In this document: piece after piece, positions 1 to 11,200 of the stretch
Layout: each line of letters opens with the position of its first letter
Position numbering within the stretch: the stretch's first letter is position 1
NCBI GenBank assembly: GCA_033063855.1
Contig: CP093831.1
Location: 8,060,001-8,124,000, forward strand
Direction of reading: 5' to 3'
Source of the DNA: Smittia aterrima
Taxonomy: Eukaryota; Arthropoda; Insecta; Diptera; Chironomidae
DNA length: 64,000 bases
Notes under the pieces: model-generated
What the model was told of the DNA's origin: nothing
Seen by the model: the letters and a program-made list of their open reading frames with translations, nothing else
Databases searched by the model: none
Made by a program: the position numbers and the translations under genes

Positions 1-756
1 CCACTCTTGTAAAGTCTAAAGTTCAACGGAATTCCAAACGAGTAGTTGCATGCGATGTAAGATTCTTTTCCATTTTCCACACTATACTGAGAAATTGCGC
101 ATCCAACTTCGTTGGCTTGAGCTGTCGCCATTTGAAGAAAATGTGTAATTTCCTTTCCGTTTACTTCTTGACCACAACAGTTGTTAATCGCATCCATGTT
201 CGTTAGTTTGTTCTCATCCCAGAAAACACGAATCGATTCTTCGATGAATGCAGAAATTTCTTTAAACTCTGCTCCGCCGCCGATTGACCGTTGGAAGAAT
301 ATATTTTGACCGGAATATTTGTATTGTGGAGTGTTATGGCAATCGTGTTCGAACTTGCAGCGTCTCACATTTAATCCAGCATAGTCAGCAAGTTCTTCAT
401 TGTAAACCTTAAACAGAATTTAAAAACATTTGAGAACAATTGACAAGCAAATAAATAATTATATAACTCACCATCGTCGTCATCCTTGTGGCTGAATCAA
501 ATCCAGATTGTTCGCCACCAGCTAATTTGTTTCTGTATTGATTATGCAAATCGAGAATCTGTTTGATATTGTCATCCGACAAAGGTACTGCTCGTGCATC
601 TGATGGACAAGTTTGAAGCAAATCTCCCGTGGCAGAGCATGTGATGTGTTGATATTCCGTTTGTTTGCAAAGATTTCTTTCGCAGTAATTCACGACTTGA
701 CTTGATATCAAAGCAAAACTTAGAAAATAAGAAACAGCGAATGATTTGACCAACAT
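1..756 (-). CDS. Antigen-5-like CAP domain secreted protein (5' part; continues past window start)
   Basis: Secreted cysteine-rich CAP-superfamily protein of the insect antigen 5 type; the molecular role of most fly members is unknown. Exon 1 is 756-472 and exon 2 runs from 407 out of the window; the 64-bp intron has GTGAGT at its donor and AG at 409-408, and the junction is phase 0 (..TTM|VYNEE..). The ATG at 756 starts MLVKSFAVSYFLSFALISS, a clear signal peptide. The mature start NYCxxNLC is the usual antigen-5 opening. HNQYRNKLAGGE, GQNIFF, HFLQMATAQANEVGCAI and YIACNYS correspond to the conserved CAP blocks, in the right order. The family call is secure. The last residues are missing because the window begins inside exon 2. 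An in-frame TTG codon lies just upstream of the ATG and was not used as the start. Confidence 0.9.
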
Positions 757-804
757 TTTCAATGAACAAGTTGAAACTAAAAGTATTTGAAAGCATCCGA
801 TTTT

Positions 805-812
805 CTTTTATA
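805..812 (-). promoter_or_regulatory. TATA box of the CAP gene
   Basis: Read on the minus strand this is TATAAAAG, about 50 bp upstream of the ATG at 756. It predicts a transcription start near 775-780 and a leader of roughly 25 nt. Position and motif fit; there is no transcript evidence. Confidence 0.55.
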
Positions 813-1144
813 CTTTCAATGATTAGTCAAGATAATTAGAATAGTCAGTTGTGTAATTTCATTATGCAAATTTTATTTAATAAGTGTTCAAAGAACTTGT
901 CTGTGAGAAAAAAGAAACAAAAGAAAATGAAGGCAACATTTGATTAAGAATCGAATAAAATGAAAATACTCGATCAGCAGTAACAAGTGAGATTGTGAAT
1001 AAACAAAACTGAATGACGCAATCAATTCGGCATGACGTGAATTACACACCTTTGTTTGTGTCACATGAAACTTGTGACGTATGTCGAAATGAAAAGTATT
1101 AAAATTTGACGTTATTGCAATATTATTGCTTAAAATTGCCCAGT

Positions 1145-2639
1145 TTAGTAACCGTTATGGAAAATATGACCAAATAAGGTAATCCAATACCAAATATATT
1201 CCAAACAATATTGAAACCAGGTTTTGTTTTCAGTAGCGTCGACTGAAACAGGAAAATTCAAAGCTTCATCGAAACGGAGAGATGAAGTGATAGATGAGAC
1301 GACTTGCCCGATCAAACGGTTCAAATTGGTGTAGGTTGGGCGTTCGATTGTGGCTGTGCTAGCAGGGCTTACGCCTGCGGTAACAGGCTTAATATTAGAA
1401 GAAATTGCAGGGGCGACTACTTGGGCGAGACCGTCTAATAATGAAGTTGAAGGTGCACCTGATGCGACTGTGCTAGCAGGATTTGAAACGGCTGCAACTG
1501 ATTTCGCGGCCGTACCGTCGGGGATTGAAACTGGAGGAACGAATGCTTGGAATAAATCACCGACACCGCCAAATAATGAAACTGAAGGTGCGGAAGCTGG
1601 AACTGATGCGGCTGTGCTAGCAGGGCTTGAAACGGCTGCAACTGATTTCGCGGCCGTACCGTCGGGGATCGAAACTGGAGGAACGAATGCTTGGAATAAA
1701 TCACCGACACCGCCAAATAATGAAACTGAAGGCACGGAAGCTGGAACTGATGCGGCTGTGCTAGCAGGGCTTGAAACGGCTGCTGATTTTGCGGCCGTAC
1801 CGTCGGGAATTGAAACTGGAGGAACGAATGCTTGGAATAAATCACCGACACCGCCAAATAATGAAACTGAAGGTGCAGTAGCTGGACCTGATGCGGCTGT
1901 GCTAGCAGGGCTTGAAGCTGGGTTGGCAACAATATTCGCTGGGTTAGAAACTGGGCTTGAAACTGGGCTGGCAACGATACTCGCTGGGCTTGAACCGATA
2001 CTCGCTGGATTAGAAACTGGACTGGCACCGATACTGGCTGGGTTAGAAACTGGGCTTAAAACTGGGCTGGCAGCGATACTCGCTGGATTAGAAACTGGAC
2101 TTGAAACTGGGCTGGCACCGATACTGGCTGGGTTAGAAACTGGGCTTAAAACTGGGCTGGCAGCGATACTCGCTGGGCTTGAAACTAGGCTGGCACCGAT
2201 ACTCGCTGGGTTAGAAACTGGGCTGGCACCGATACTCGCTGGATTAGAAACTGGGCTTGAAACTGGGCTGGCAGCGATACTCGCTGGGCTTGAAACTGGG
2301 CTGGCAACGATACTCGCTGGGCTTGAAACTGGGCTTGCAGCGATAGGTACTTGTAAAATAGTACCGATGACATTACCGATACCTCCTAATAATGAAGGCG
2401 CGGAAGCTGGAACTGATGCGGCTGTACTCGCCGGGCTTGAAGCAGTGGCAATTTTACTGGTTGAGCTTGCAGGTAAGCTTGAAGATGCCACCAGCGTAAA
2501 ACCGTCAAATAACCCCGGATGCGCGATAGCTGGAGCTGTTGAAAAATAAATTATTTGAAAATAATTTCACTTTTCAATTTGATAACGAATCCTTACATAT
2601 GATCACAGCGAACAAGAATGAGGAAATTATAAATTTCAT
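1145..2639 (-). CDS. Secreted Ala/Ser/Pro-rich repeat protein, paralog A (477 aa)
   Basis: Two exons: 2639-2597 and 2535-1145, with a 61-bp intron. Exon 1 ends ..ATCATAT before GTAAGG; the acceptor is TTTTTCAACAG. The joined frame gives MKFIISSFLFAVIISPAIA, a textbook signal peptide, followed by HPGLFDG. The mature protein has a long array of SPVS-NPAS-IGA modules, then three copies of a 48-residue unit containing SLFGGVGDLFQAFVPPV and SIPDGTAAK (one copy lacks a codon), then a non-repetitive tail ending in aromatic, hydrophobic FQYCLEYIWYWITLFGHIF. There are almost no cysteines. I do not recognise the family; composition suggests a structural or mucus-like extracellular protein (cuticle, silk, salivary or gut lining), which is inference. 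The gene structure, signal peptide and tail are conserved in paralog B, supporting this strand over the long antisense frame. Confidence 0.8.
1444..1905 (-). repeat. 144-bp coding tandem repeat, about 3 copies
   Basis: The block AAATAATGAA recurs at 1571, 1715 and 1856, giving periods of 144 and 141 bp, both multiples of 3. Each unit encodes about 48 residues of paralog A. The 141-bp copy has lost one codon (AAKSAAV against AAKSVAAV). Confidence 0.85.
1915..2345 (-). repeat. Short degenerate coding repeats (SPxS/NPAS modules)
   Basis: Irregular array built from 12-bp and 21-bp modules such as CTGGGCTTGAAA and CTGGCAGCGATACTCG on the plus strand. It encodes alternating SPVS, NPAS and IGA/IAA blocks in paralog A. 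The higher-order pattern (long and short combinations alternate) suggests repeated unequal exchange. Confidence 0.8.
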
Positions 2640-2703
2640 TTTATTTAAGTCTTGCTTCTAAGAAACAGCTTCTGAAGTGAAGAATTAAAAATTTATTGTG
2701 CAG

Positions 2704-2732
2704 TTTATATTCAATTTTATGAGTTGACGTCA
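2704..2732 (-). promoter_or_regulatory. Promoter of paralog A: TATA box plus palindromic CRE
   Basis: Minus-strand TATAAA at 2709-2704, about 65 bp upstream of the ATG at 2639, with a perfect TGACGTCA (CRE/ATF-type bZIP site) at 2725-2732, about 15 bp further upstream. The same arrangement is kept in copy B. The motif is seen directly; factor binding is inferred. Confidence 0.5.
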
Positions 2733-3542
2733 ATAACAATATGTGTCTTAAAACTTTTTTACTTCTTTTACACGGTGCACAAAGACACAAGTCTTATGTC
2801 TTATTTCGGTGAATTGCTACTGAAGTTTAAAGTCTGGAATAATTTTTCCACGTGTCGCTAGGAAGAAGCTGTTTTTCATTAACTTTATCATTTTCGCGTG
2901 TCAAACTATCAAACCTACTTTACAAAATAAAACTCATCAAGCGATTTTTAGTCATTAAATTTTATTGAAATAGATTTTTTTTTTGGTCTTGAATATTGAT
3001 CACTTTTCAACTCTGAAATTTTCTCATTATGAAGGACAATCAACTCAATTCATTAACAGATATTGAATGACGAATTAAGTACACACCAAAACTCTGGCGA
3101 TATTAAAATGTTTATCATATCTGTTATTGAACTGAGGTGATCAACCCCCAATATTGCAATTGGTTAAAAAACGTTGTTGCCTTTAAAATTGTGTCTGAGT
3201 CGATTGATTTCTAATATTTACAATAATTAAACATCTCCAGCATCTGTTCTTATCAGGAACTGCAAGAAAGTCCCTCAAATTTTATTTAATAAGTGTTCAA
3301 AGAACTTGACTCTGAGAAAAAAGAAACGAAAGAAAATGAAGGCAAAATTTGATTAGGAATCGAATAAAATGAAAATACTCGATCAGCAGTAACAAGTGGG
3401 ATTGTGAATAAAAAACTGAATGACTCAATCAATTCGACATGACGTGAATTGCACACTTTCAGATGAAACTTGTGACGTATGTCGAAAAGAAAAGTATTAA
3501 AATTTGACGTTATTGCAATGTTATTGCTTGAAATTGCCCAGT

Positions 3543-4626
3543 TTAGTAACCGATATGGAAAATATGACCAAATAAGGTAATCCAAGGCAAAATATATTCC
3601 AAACAATATTCAATCAAAAGATTCAAAATGGTTGAAAAAGTTGAAGGTGCGGCAGCTAGATCTGATGGGGCTATGCTAACAAGGTTTGAAACGGCAGCAA
3701 CTGGGATTGCGGCCATACCGTCGGGGATTGAAACTGGAGCAACGGGTACTTGGGGAAAACTACCAAAACCGTCTAATAATGAAAGTGCGGCAGCTGGATC
3801 TGATGGGGCTGTGCTAACAGGGTTTGAAACGGCAGCAACTGGGATTGCGGCCATACCGTCGGGGATTGAAACTGGAGCAACGAGTACTTGGAGAAGACTA
3901 CCAAAACCGTCTAATAATGAAAGTGCGGCAGCTAGATCTGATGGGGCTGTGCTAACAGGGTTTGAAACGGCAGCAACTGGGATTGCGGCCATACCGTCGG
4001 GGATTGAAACTGGAGCAACGGGTACTTGGAGAAGACTACCAAAACCGTTTAATAATGAAAGTGCGGCAGCTAGATCTGATGGGGCTGTGCTAACAGGGTT
4101 TGAAACGGCAGCAACTGGGATTGCGGCCATACCGTCGGGGATTGAAACTGGAGCAACGGGTACTTGGGGAAAACTACCAAAACCGTCTAATAATGAAAGT
4201 GCGGCAGCTGGATCTGATGGGGCTGTGATAGCAGGGCTTGAAACGGCAGCAACTGGGATTGCGGCCGTACCGTCGGGGATTGAAACGATATTCGCTGGAT
4301 TAGAAATTGGGTTGGCAATGATATTCGCTGGGCTGGCAACGATACTCGCTGGGCTGGCAACGATACTCGCTGGGCTGGCAATGATATTCGCTGGGCTGGC
4401 AACGATACTTGCTGGGCTGGCAACGATACTCGCTGGGCTTGCAGGTAAGCTTGAAGATGCCACCAGTGGACTGGTGATAGCACTAAGGGCTCCGCCAAGT
4501 AACGGATGCGCGATAGCTGGAGCTGTTGAAAAATAAATTATTTGAGAATAGTTTCACTTTTCAATTTGATAACGAATCCTTACATATGATCACAGCGAAC
4601 AAAAATGAGGAAATTATAAATTTCAT
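3543..4626 (-). CDS. Secreted Ala/Ser/Pro-rich repeat protein, paralog B (340 aa)
   Basis: Tandem paralog of the gene at 1145-2639. Exon 1 is 4626-4584 and exon 2 is 4522-3543, with a 61-bp intron and identical splice sites. The signal peptide MKFIISSFLFAVIISPAIA is identical. The mature protein starts HPLLGGALSAITSP, has six or so 7-residue SPASIVA/SPANIIA repeats, then about 4.6 copies of a 46-residue unit containing SIPDGMAAIPVAAVSNPVS and SLLDGFGSLLQVPVAPV. The tail IEYCLEYILPWITLFGHIF matches paralog A. It has more of the long units and fewer of the short ones than A, so the two arrays changed independently after duplication. Function is unknown. Confidence 0.8.
3643..4290 (-). repeat. 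138-bp coding tandem repeat, about 4.6 copies
   Basis: GTCTAATAATGAAAG recurs at 3771, 3909, 4047 (one base changed) and about 4185, a 138-bp period. Each unit encodes 46 residues of paralog B. Copies are nearly identical, indicating recent expansion or homogenisation. Confidence 0.85.
4294..4443 (-). repeat. 21-bp coding tandem repeat
   Basis: Repeated GCTGGGCTGGCAACGATACTC-type units encode the heptad SPASIVA or SPANIIA, about six times, right after the conserved N-terminal region of paralog B. Confidence 0.85.
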
Positions 4627-4690
4627 TTTACTTAAGTCTTTCTTCTAAGAAACAACTTTTGAAGTGAAGAATTAAAAATTTCTTGCGACT

Positions 4691-4723
4691 TTTATATTCA
4701 ATTTAAAATATGGATTGACGTCA
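4691..4723 (-). promoter_or_regulatory. Promoter of paralog B: TATA box plus palindromic CRE
   Basis: Minus-strand TATAAA at 4696-4691 and TGACGTCA at 4716-4723, upstream of the ATG at 4626. Downstream of the CRE, copy B has lost a stretch present in copy A, yet the CRE and TATA both survive. Confidence 0.5.
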
Positions 4724-5241
4724 GTGCGCATAGACACAAGTCTTATGTCTTATTTCGGTGAATTGCTACTGAAGTTCAAAGTCTGGAATAATTTTTCCAC
4801 GTGTCGCTAGCAAGAAGTTGTTTTTCATTAGCTTTATCATTTTCGCGTGTTACTTTCAAACCAACTTTACGAAATAAAACTCATCAAGCGCTTTTTAGTC
4901 TTTAAAGTTTATTGAAAGAAAGATTTAGTTTTTTTTTGTCTACAATATTGATCACTTTTCAATTCTGAAATTTTCTCATTATGTAAATTTAGGACAATCA
5001 ATTCAATTCATTAACAGATATTGTATGACGAGTTAAGTACACACGAAAACTCTGGCGATATTAAAATGTTTATGTTATCTGTTATTGAACTGAGGTGATC
5101 AACCCCCAGTATTGAAATTGGTTAAAGGAAAAACATTTTTGCTTTTAAAATTGTATCTGAGTCGATTGACTTCTAATATTTACTATCAATAAACATCTCC
5201 AGCATCTGTTCTTATCAGGAACTGCAAGAAAGTCTCTCAAA

Positions 5242-8200
5242 AATCACATCATGTTCAATCGGAGCGAAAACTAAGAACTTTCTGACCTCTCGCTGTTCCT
5301 TTGTTCGCCTTTTGCTGACCGGTAGCGCTCATAAATATTTTCCCGAATTAATCCTCTTATTATCTTGAAATATTTTCACAGACACATAAAGAGAGCGCTG
5401 CAACTTCCCAGATGGTTTTACATAACATGAGTTTCATTCTCGATCCAGATCTCCTTTTCATCATTTCACAAGATCAACTAGAAGACAAAGAAGAAAGAAA
5501 AGTTTCGAATAGAAGTGAAATTTGTAAAATTCATCAAAGGTCAAGGGAAGATGAATTTATTGTTTGATATTCAAGAGGGTAACGAGGAGCCATTGTGCTA
5601 CTTCAGCATCTTCTCTGATAACTGCTACACATTTTATGCAATGCTTTTTTCCTTTCGAGACTCAATAGAATAACAATTGCGTAGATAATTGCGAGATGAA
5701 TTTACGGCGAAGGCATTGAGGAGTCTTCGAGTCGTAATTGATTATTCGTTAACGTTTGCATTCATGAGAAGGAAATAAATTAGATCGTCACAAAGGACAT
5801 CGAAGACTTTCGATTGATCGAAGAATCGAGAGCGTGACTGACAGAGCCGAAGAATTATGACGAGCGATTAAAGCTTAATCGACGTGAAATTCACAATTCA
5901 GAGATGAAGTGATAAATAAAATTGATAATTGAGTCGTCTTCTCGAAATTTACGACTTCTCTTAAGCGAAGCATTTTTGCATCTGCTGATTGCCTTTCATC
6001 GTCATAAACAATTGATAACGAACTTTAAACCGAAACTAATTATTAACGAAATATTTTTTTTTGGAGAAAGAAATAAAATAATCACAAAGAGACCTCATTG
6101 ATCGAGATCTCATTCTTCTCTTTTAGCGTTTGTAATGGGTTTTTAATCAATTAAACCTTTTATGAGGTGATCACGCTGTGCGAGGTATTTAAGATGAATT
6201 GCTCAAACAATCAAGACATTAGCCCTTTCCAAATGAATAACGGGCCAGCATGAAGCTCTACATCTTGACTTTTAGCGCGTAAAAGGAATTGAAGTCGTCG
6301 CCCTTGTTGCCGAGACATTTATTTGTCTTCGATTGACAAATGAAAAATCGATTTCCAACCCTGCGGATTTATGTTGTCGCAAAACAAACACGAAATGCTC
6401 TTGAATTTCTACGATCACTCGATGCTAAATTGCATCTCATTAATTAAATTCAAATCACAAAGCATTTCTCTGGCAGAGAGGGAACGTCATGAATCAGATT
6501 CCTAATGACAAATCCTCAAGAAAGACATTTCCCCATTCATCAATCATTGCCGACATACGGAATAAGATTAGCTTCGCTTTTGTAAGATTGCATAAAGAAA
6601 CGAACACGAATCGAGTCCAGATATTCTTGGTCAAACATGACAACATCAATACAACTAATCAATTTGTTATGCTTCAGAAAGTATCATGATTTGTTTTGTT
6701 GGACAATTTCAGGGCGCATTTCGACCAGCTGGAGTCGTTTTCTGCTCTGGTTTCTTGAATTTGCAAGTAAGGAAGCAGCTTGAATTTTAAATTTAAATAT
6801 TTTTTAAACTCGAATTTAAAAAAATTAAAAAATTGACCTTGCGATGAATTTGTGCAATGTTTTCATCGTAAGTTGTCATCAAGCTTTGTCGACTTATCCA
6901 AGCCGTAAGAAATATTTAATTTATCATTAAACTTCGACGCTAGATCAATCTGAGAATTTGCCCGAGACTGGAATCGAACTCATGGACCTTGCCATGAATC
7001 AAACTCAAGCTCACAAATCTCTGCCTGCTTGCTGACGAGAAGCGTCAAACCACTCAAGACAGGCTTGTGAAGGAAATGGCGAAAGGATTACTTAAGTTTC
7101 AATTATTTTTTCTAACGACAAATTTAATTTATGCAAATTAATCTAAAGAGATAATCCAAAGATTCATTACACCTTGCACTGCATCTTTTTCGTCCTCTAT
7201 TTCCATTTAAAAATGTGTGAAACGAAGGTGTCAATTATTTTTAATCCCATCAGTGCAAAGCAAGCAAAGTGTCACAAAAACTTTCAATCAAGCAAATCGG
7301 ATTTGCTAACTCAACACTTTCCCAATCGAAAGAAAGCAAATTCGAAAATCTCATTATTCATTATTACTTAGGTTGCACCTCTAATATTAATAACACTTCA
7401 AGATGTATGAATGTTAACGATATTTGAATAAGATGCGATGTTTACACGATTCATTACGTGAGAGAGCGGGACTCAATGGTGAGAGACGAAGGGGAAGAAG
7501 ACGACGACGACTCACCGCTGTGATCATAAATTGGCGCGAGCACACTTGAATTTCAAGTTTTATTTCTTCATCACGCGCGATCCCTTCGCGATTGCATTCC
7601 TTCTGAGTAAGAAATATTTTTTAGTCGCGTTCAAGGTCATTATCAAAAATATTTGGAACCGGTTTCTCGTTCTTTCTTCGGTCTGCCTTATTTGGGTGAT
7701 TGTCTGGTTCGCGGATTTTTTTTTCTATCCTTCTTTAAGTTATTCGCGCAAACGGAATCTTCTTCTCAACGACTGTAACGTCTTTTTATTGTACTTTCGA
7801 TGATCAGAGAATCATTCTCATGAGTTGTTTTTGGAGGAACGTCATTAGCAGTAATAAAATTCATTTCATTCCGATCGAATAGATATCGAAGCCATTAAAT
7901 TAAAAAATTAATTTTCGCAAATCATTGGCTGAGACTGTTGGGAAGGGTTTGGGTCGATCACATGTAATAAAAGTTCAATTTATGGTGCAATTGATAAAAG
8001 TCAATGATAAGGAAAATCAATTTGTAAAATCGATCAAATCTTGGTGATCTAAATTGCCATTCGGGAAGGCTGGAAATCTTTGATCGAATGAGGGCACTCT
8101 CAGCTTTATTACCTGAGCTCAACCCATTTTCAACGCAATCGAAGAAAAAGAAATTTTCTTATGTTGCGAAAAAGTGCTTTTCATTTATAAAATAAAATTT

Positions 8201-11200
8201 AAAAAAGGGTTCGAAAACAGCCTTTAGCTCTATTCGGCTGGAACCGAAGGAAGAAGGAAGGAAAAGGGTTTCAGTTGCCGTGACTCGAAAGAACAGCAAA
8301 GAGCAAAGCAGAGAGATTGCGTTTGTGTTAGTTCTTCGTTCAGGATTCGTTCCTCGTTGACTAAAAAACTCTCTCACGTTAAATGTTTGCCTTCAGTTGA
8401 GCAATGATCTTCGTTGATGTCGGACGTGAGTGCTTAGAGAATTTTTTTCGTTAACTATTTCGAACCACGTGGAAACGAAGGGGGAAGTTGAAGAAATTAC
8501 TCAATTAAAATTCAGTGGAATTATGCAGAATTAAAACCAATTAGGGAAATAACGAATTGAGAAATAATTTACAAGTGATCGTTAAGTGCACATGAGAATA
8601 ATGAGCTGATGAATTTTGTGGAGTTGAAGTTATAAGCAGACACTTTTGGATTATTATTACACATTGTTTCAAAGCAAACGTTCGTTTAGAAGGTGAGTTT
8701 GAATTTGAAAATTGATCGATCTCATATTTTTGTATTTGAAAAAACGAAAACAACAAACCTCGAATAGTTAATCAGATAATCATCGCCGCATGGCGCTCAA
8801 CGGTCGCAGAAATAATTGAAATCAGGTTTTCCCTTTAACGTTCATCGAGTAATTAAATCCGCACCACCGAAATTTATTTGTGGTTCTGGTTTGTCGGGTG
8901 AAAGTTCCTCGATTCGACTTGGAAATTACTGACGTCTCGTTGTTTATGAATCACCACCCGTTGCGAACTTGTACGATCGCTGATTGTGATTATAGAGAGA
9001 AGTGATGGAAAGGGTGGAATGCACGAGGATCCGTTTAGCAGCACTTTCACTCAATCTGATGGTTCATTGTTCGTTACTTTAGCTTTGACCATTCAAGTCG
9101 TCAATTAATGATTTTGAAAGCAGCTGCGATAAAGTCTAAAACTGCCCGTTAAGCAAACAATCGAAATATCCGCGGAAATCTCTTGAAATATCGCATCGTC
9201 ATGTTTATCTAAAAGTTCAATTGCGAGCTCTCATAAAAGTTATTGCCTTAATCCTAAACTTTATCGGCAATTACTGTTTGAAATTATTACTTTGGAATTA
9301 AAAATAATCCTCGAGCCCTCGTTTAATTTAAAATTGCATCACAACAAAGTCGGGCAAGTAAACGTTTCGTCCTTTTGTCATCATCTCTGAGTTGAAAAGG
9401 GTTGAAGAAGAACATTCAGATGAGACTCTTTGAATTGCATAAAATTGACATCGATTGACATTTTGCATGCTTCATCATGAGATGAACTCGGAAGCGGCAA
9501 GAATTCAAAAAGATTTTGATGGAAAGGAGTGAGATGAAGGCTTGGGAAGTCTCAGATTTAATTCGAGATGCGCAGTAATTTAATTTGAAGCGGAACAAAT
9601 GCGAGACATGCGTGTAATTGCGCAATGAATAAATTCGACCCTGAGCTTCAAATTATTTCTCTTGATTTCTTTATGCGATTATTATTCAAATTTAAGAGCA
9701 AAACTTAACATGAGAACTTCGATCTTAACATTAGATTTTTCCAATTCAATTGAAATTAGAGTTGATACTCAAAACAGAGACGAGCCCGTTAGAAACTTCT
9801 CTCCCTTGCACTCATTTGCATTAATTACGTCTTACGCAATCATTTACAGCATTTAATCTCAACCGTTTGTTTACGCCATTAAGAATAATTATCTTCCAAC
9901 TGAATTCTTCTTCTCGTAACGACAGCATCCAGGTAGATTGTCGAGGCTTGATTCATTTGCGTGTCAAAGTCTTAAGACGAAAAAAAAATCACGAGTGAAG
10001 AATTTAACTCAAAAACTCCTGAGAGATAATGAAATGGAAATCTTCTTAGACGCATCTCACACAAAAATCTCAAAAAAAAATTGAGTGTCGGGACAAAAAT
10101 GATTTCTCGTAAACAAAATAAATTATTTTTTGCTGATCTGAACAGTTTTTCAGCTGTGGCGCAACATGTCCCGTCCCTAAGCTCGACACTGTTTCTCTCC
10201 TGGTCTATTTAAATAAATTGGAATAAATTACGAAAGGATACAAACATTACACAACAAGAACTTAAAGAAACTGTTTTTGAGTGCTCGATGGAGAAAAAAA
10301 TTGTTCTAGCTTGGGACGGGAACATGCAACAACCTCGAGGAGCTCGAGTGAAATCAAATTTGAATTTATAATTTCCTTGATGTCTTTCATTTTTTTTTGT
10401 TGGGACTCGTCAAACGAACGGAACATGTCATGTTCACCTTTCAAACCCCTTTTCGTCTTCTCAATGTTGTTTTTGTCGCTGGAAATTCAGTTGAGACTCA
10501 AGAAGCAACGAAATTTCGTCATTCGAAGCTCATCTGGGAGGAAAGTCTCGATTTGCATCGACGACGATTTTTTGTTCAACTTGAAACGTGAGAACAAAGG
10601 TGAACAACATCGGAAAGCGATCCTTGTTTTGAGGAAATGTCAAATACTAATCAAACTCAGCGATAAAAAAACGACAAAGTCAGAATGAAGAGACACTTCA
10701 AAACATCAGATCGATTCGATTGTCATCGAAAAGGGTTCCGACGAAAGGAACGAACAAAGAAATTGTTGTCTTCAAGAAACATTTGTCGGTCAACTGACCT
10801 TTTGCTTTTACTTTCTTCGACACCTTAAAATCTGGTTTCGACAAAAGGAAAGAAAACTGCCCGGGAATCCCTCAAGAGATTCCGAATCATTTGCATAAAC
10901 GTGACTTGTCGATCATTTGGAAAGCGAAGCGGGACACGGCGACGTAATGAAAGTAAATTGAAGGCTTAGGGTTAAGCAGAGAGGTCTCGTCCGCAAGGAA
11001 CAATAAACCTCACCGCGTTCAACCTTTCCTCGCAGCCCTTTCTCTAATCTCGTGGAATCACAATCGCGCACTTGAACGTTTCTTGTTATAAAAAGTCGTT
11101 CGGTCGTAAATCTAGATTTTACGATTTATTTAAAGATTTTTATTGAGACGAAGATGAAGTTGAAGTCGTAAAACTAGAGCACGAGTTGCGGAAAGTTTTT

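Larger units (their letters stand above)
871..3279. repeat. Tandem segmental duplication, copy A (2.4 kb)
   Basis: Copy A starts with TTTTATTTAATAAG at 871 and ends at CTCAAA at 3279, where the same TTTTATTTAATAAG restarts as copy B. Non-coding flanks match almost base for base between copies, e.g. 871-1050 with 3280-3460 and 2540-3279 with 4527-5241. Both junctions share CAAA, suggesting microhomology-mediated duplication. Each copy carries one complete minus-strand gene with promoter and poly(A) signal (TTTATT at 872 and 3281 on the plus strand). The lengths differ (about 2409 and 1962 bp), mainly because the internal coding repeats differ in number. Confidence 0.85.
3280..5241. repeat. Tandem segmental duplication, copy B (2.0 kb)
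   Basis: Second unit of the head-to-tail duplication. It shares start and end sequence with copy A and diverges by scattered substitutions and small indels in non-coding DNA. The match stops at CTCAAA around 5241, after which the sequence becomes unique (AATCACATCATG). It holds the shorter repeat-protein gene. Confidence 0.85.

Noticed and set aside
1350..2549. 399-codon open frame on the plus strand over repeat gene A
   Set aside because: Mirror of the repetitive sense composition: it starts at a non-ATG-like position with no splice or signal features, whereas the minus strand gives signal peptide, intron and conserved tail.
3628..4536. 302-codon open frame on the plus strand over repeat gene B
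   Set aside because: Same antisense artefact as in copy A; the minus-strand gene structure is conserved between copies.
6955..7065. tRNA gene
   Set aside because: The B box is present, but acceptor and T stems do not pair; it is better explained as a SINE head.
10281..10688. 135-codon frame on the plus strand
   Set aside because: Starts with a non-ATG codon; low-information composition, no domain, overlapped by equally long frames in other phases.
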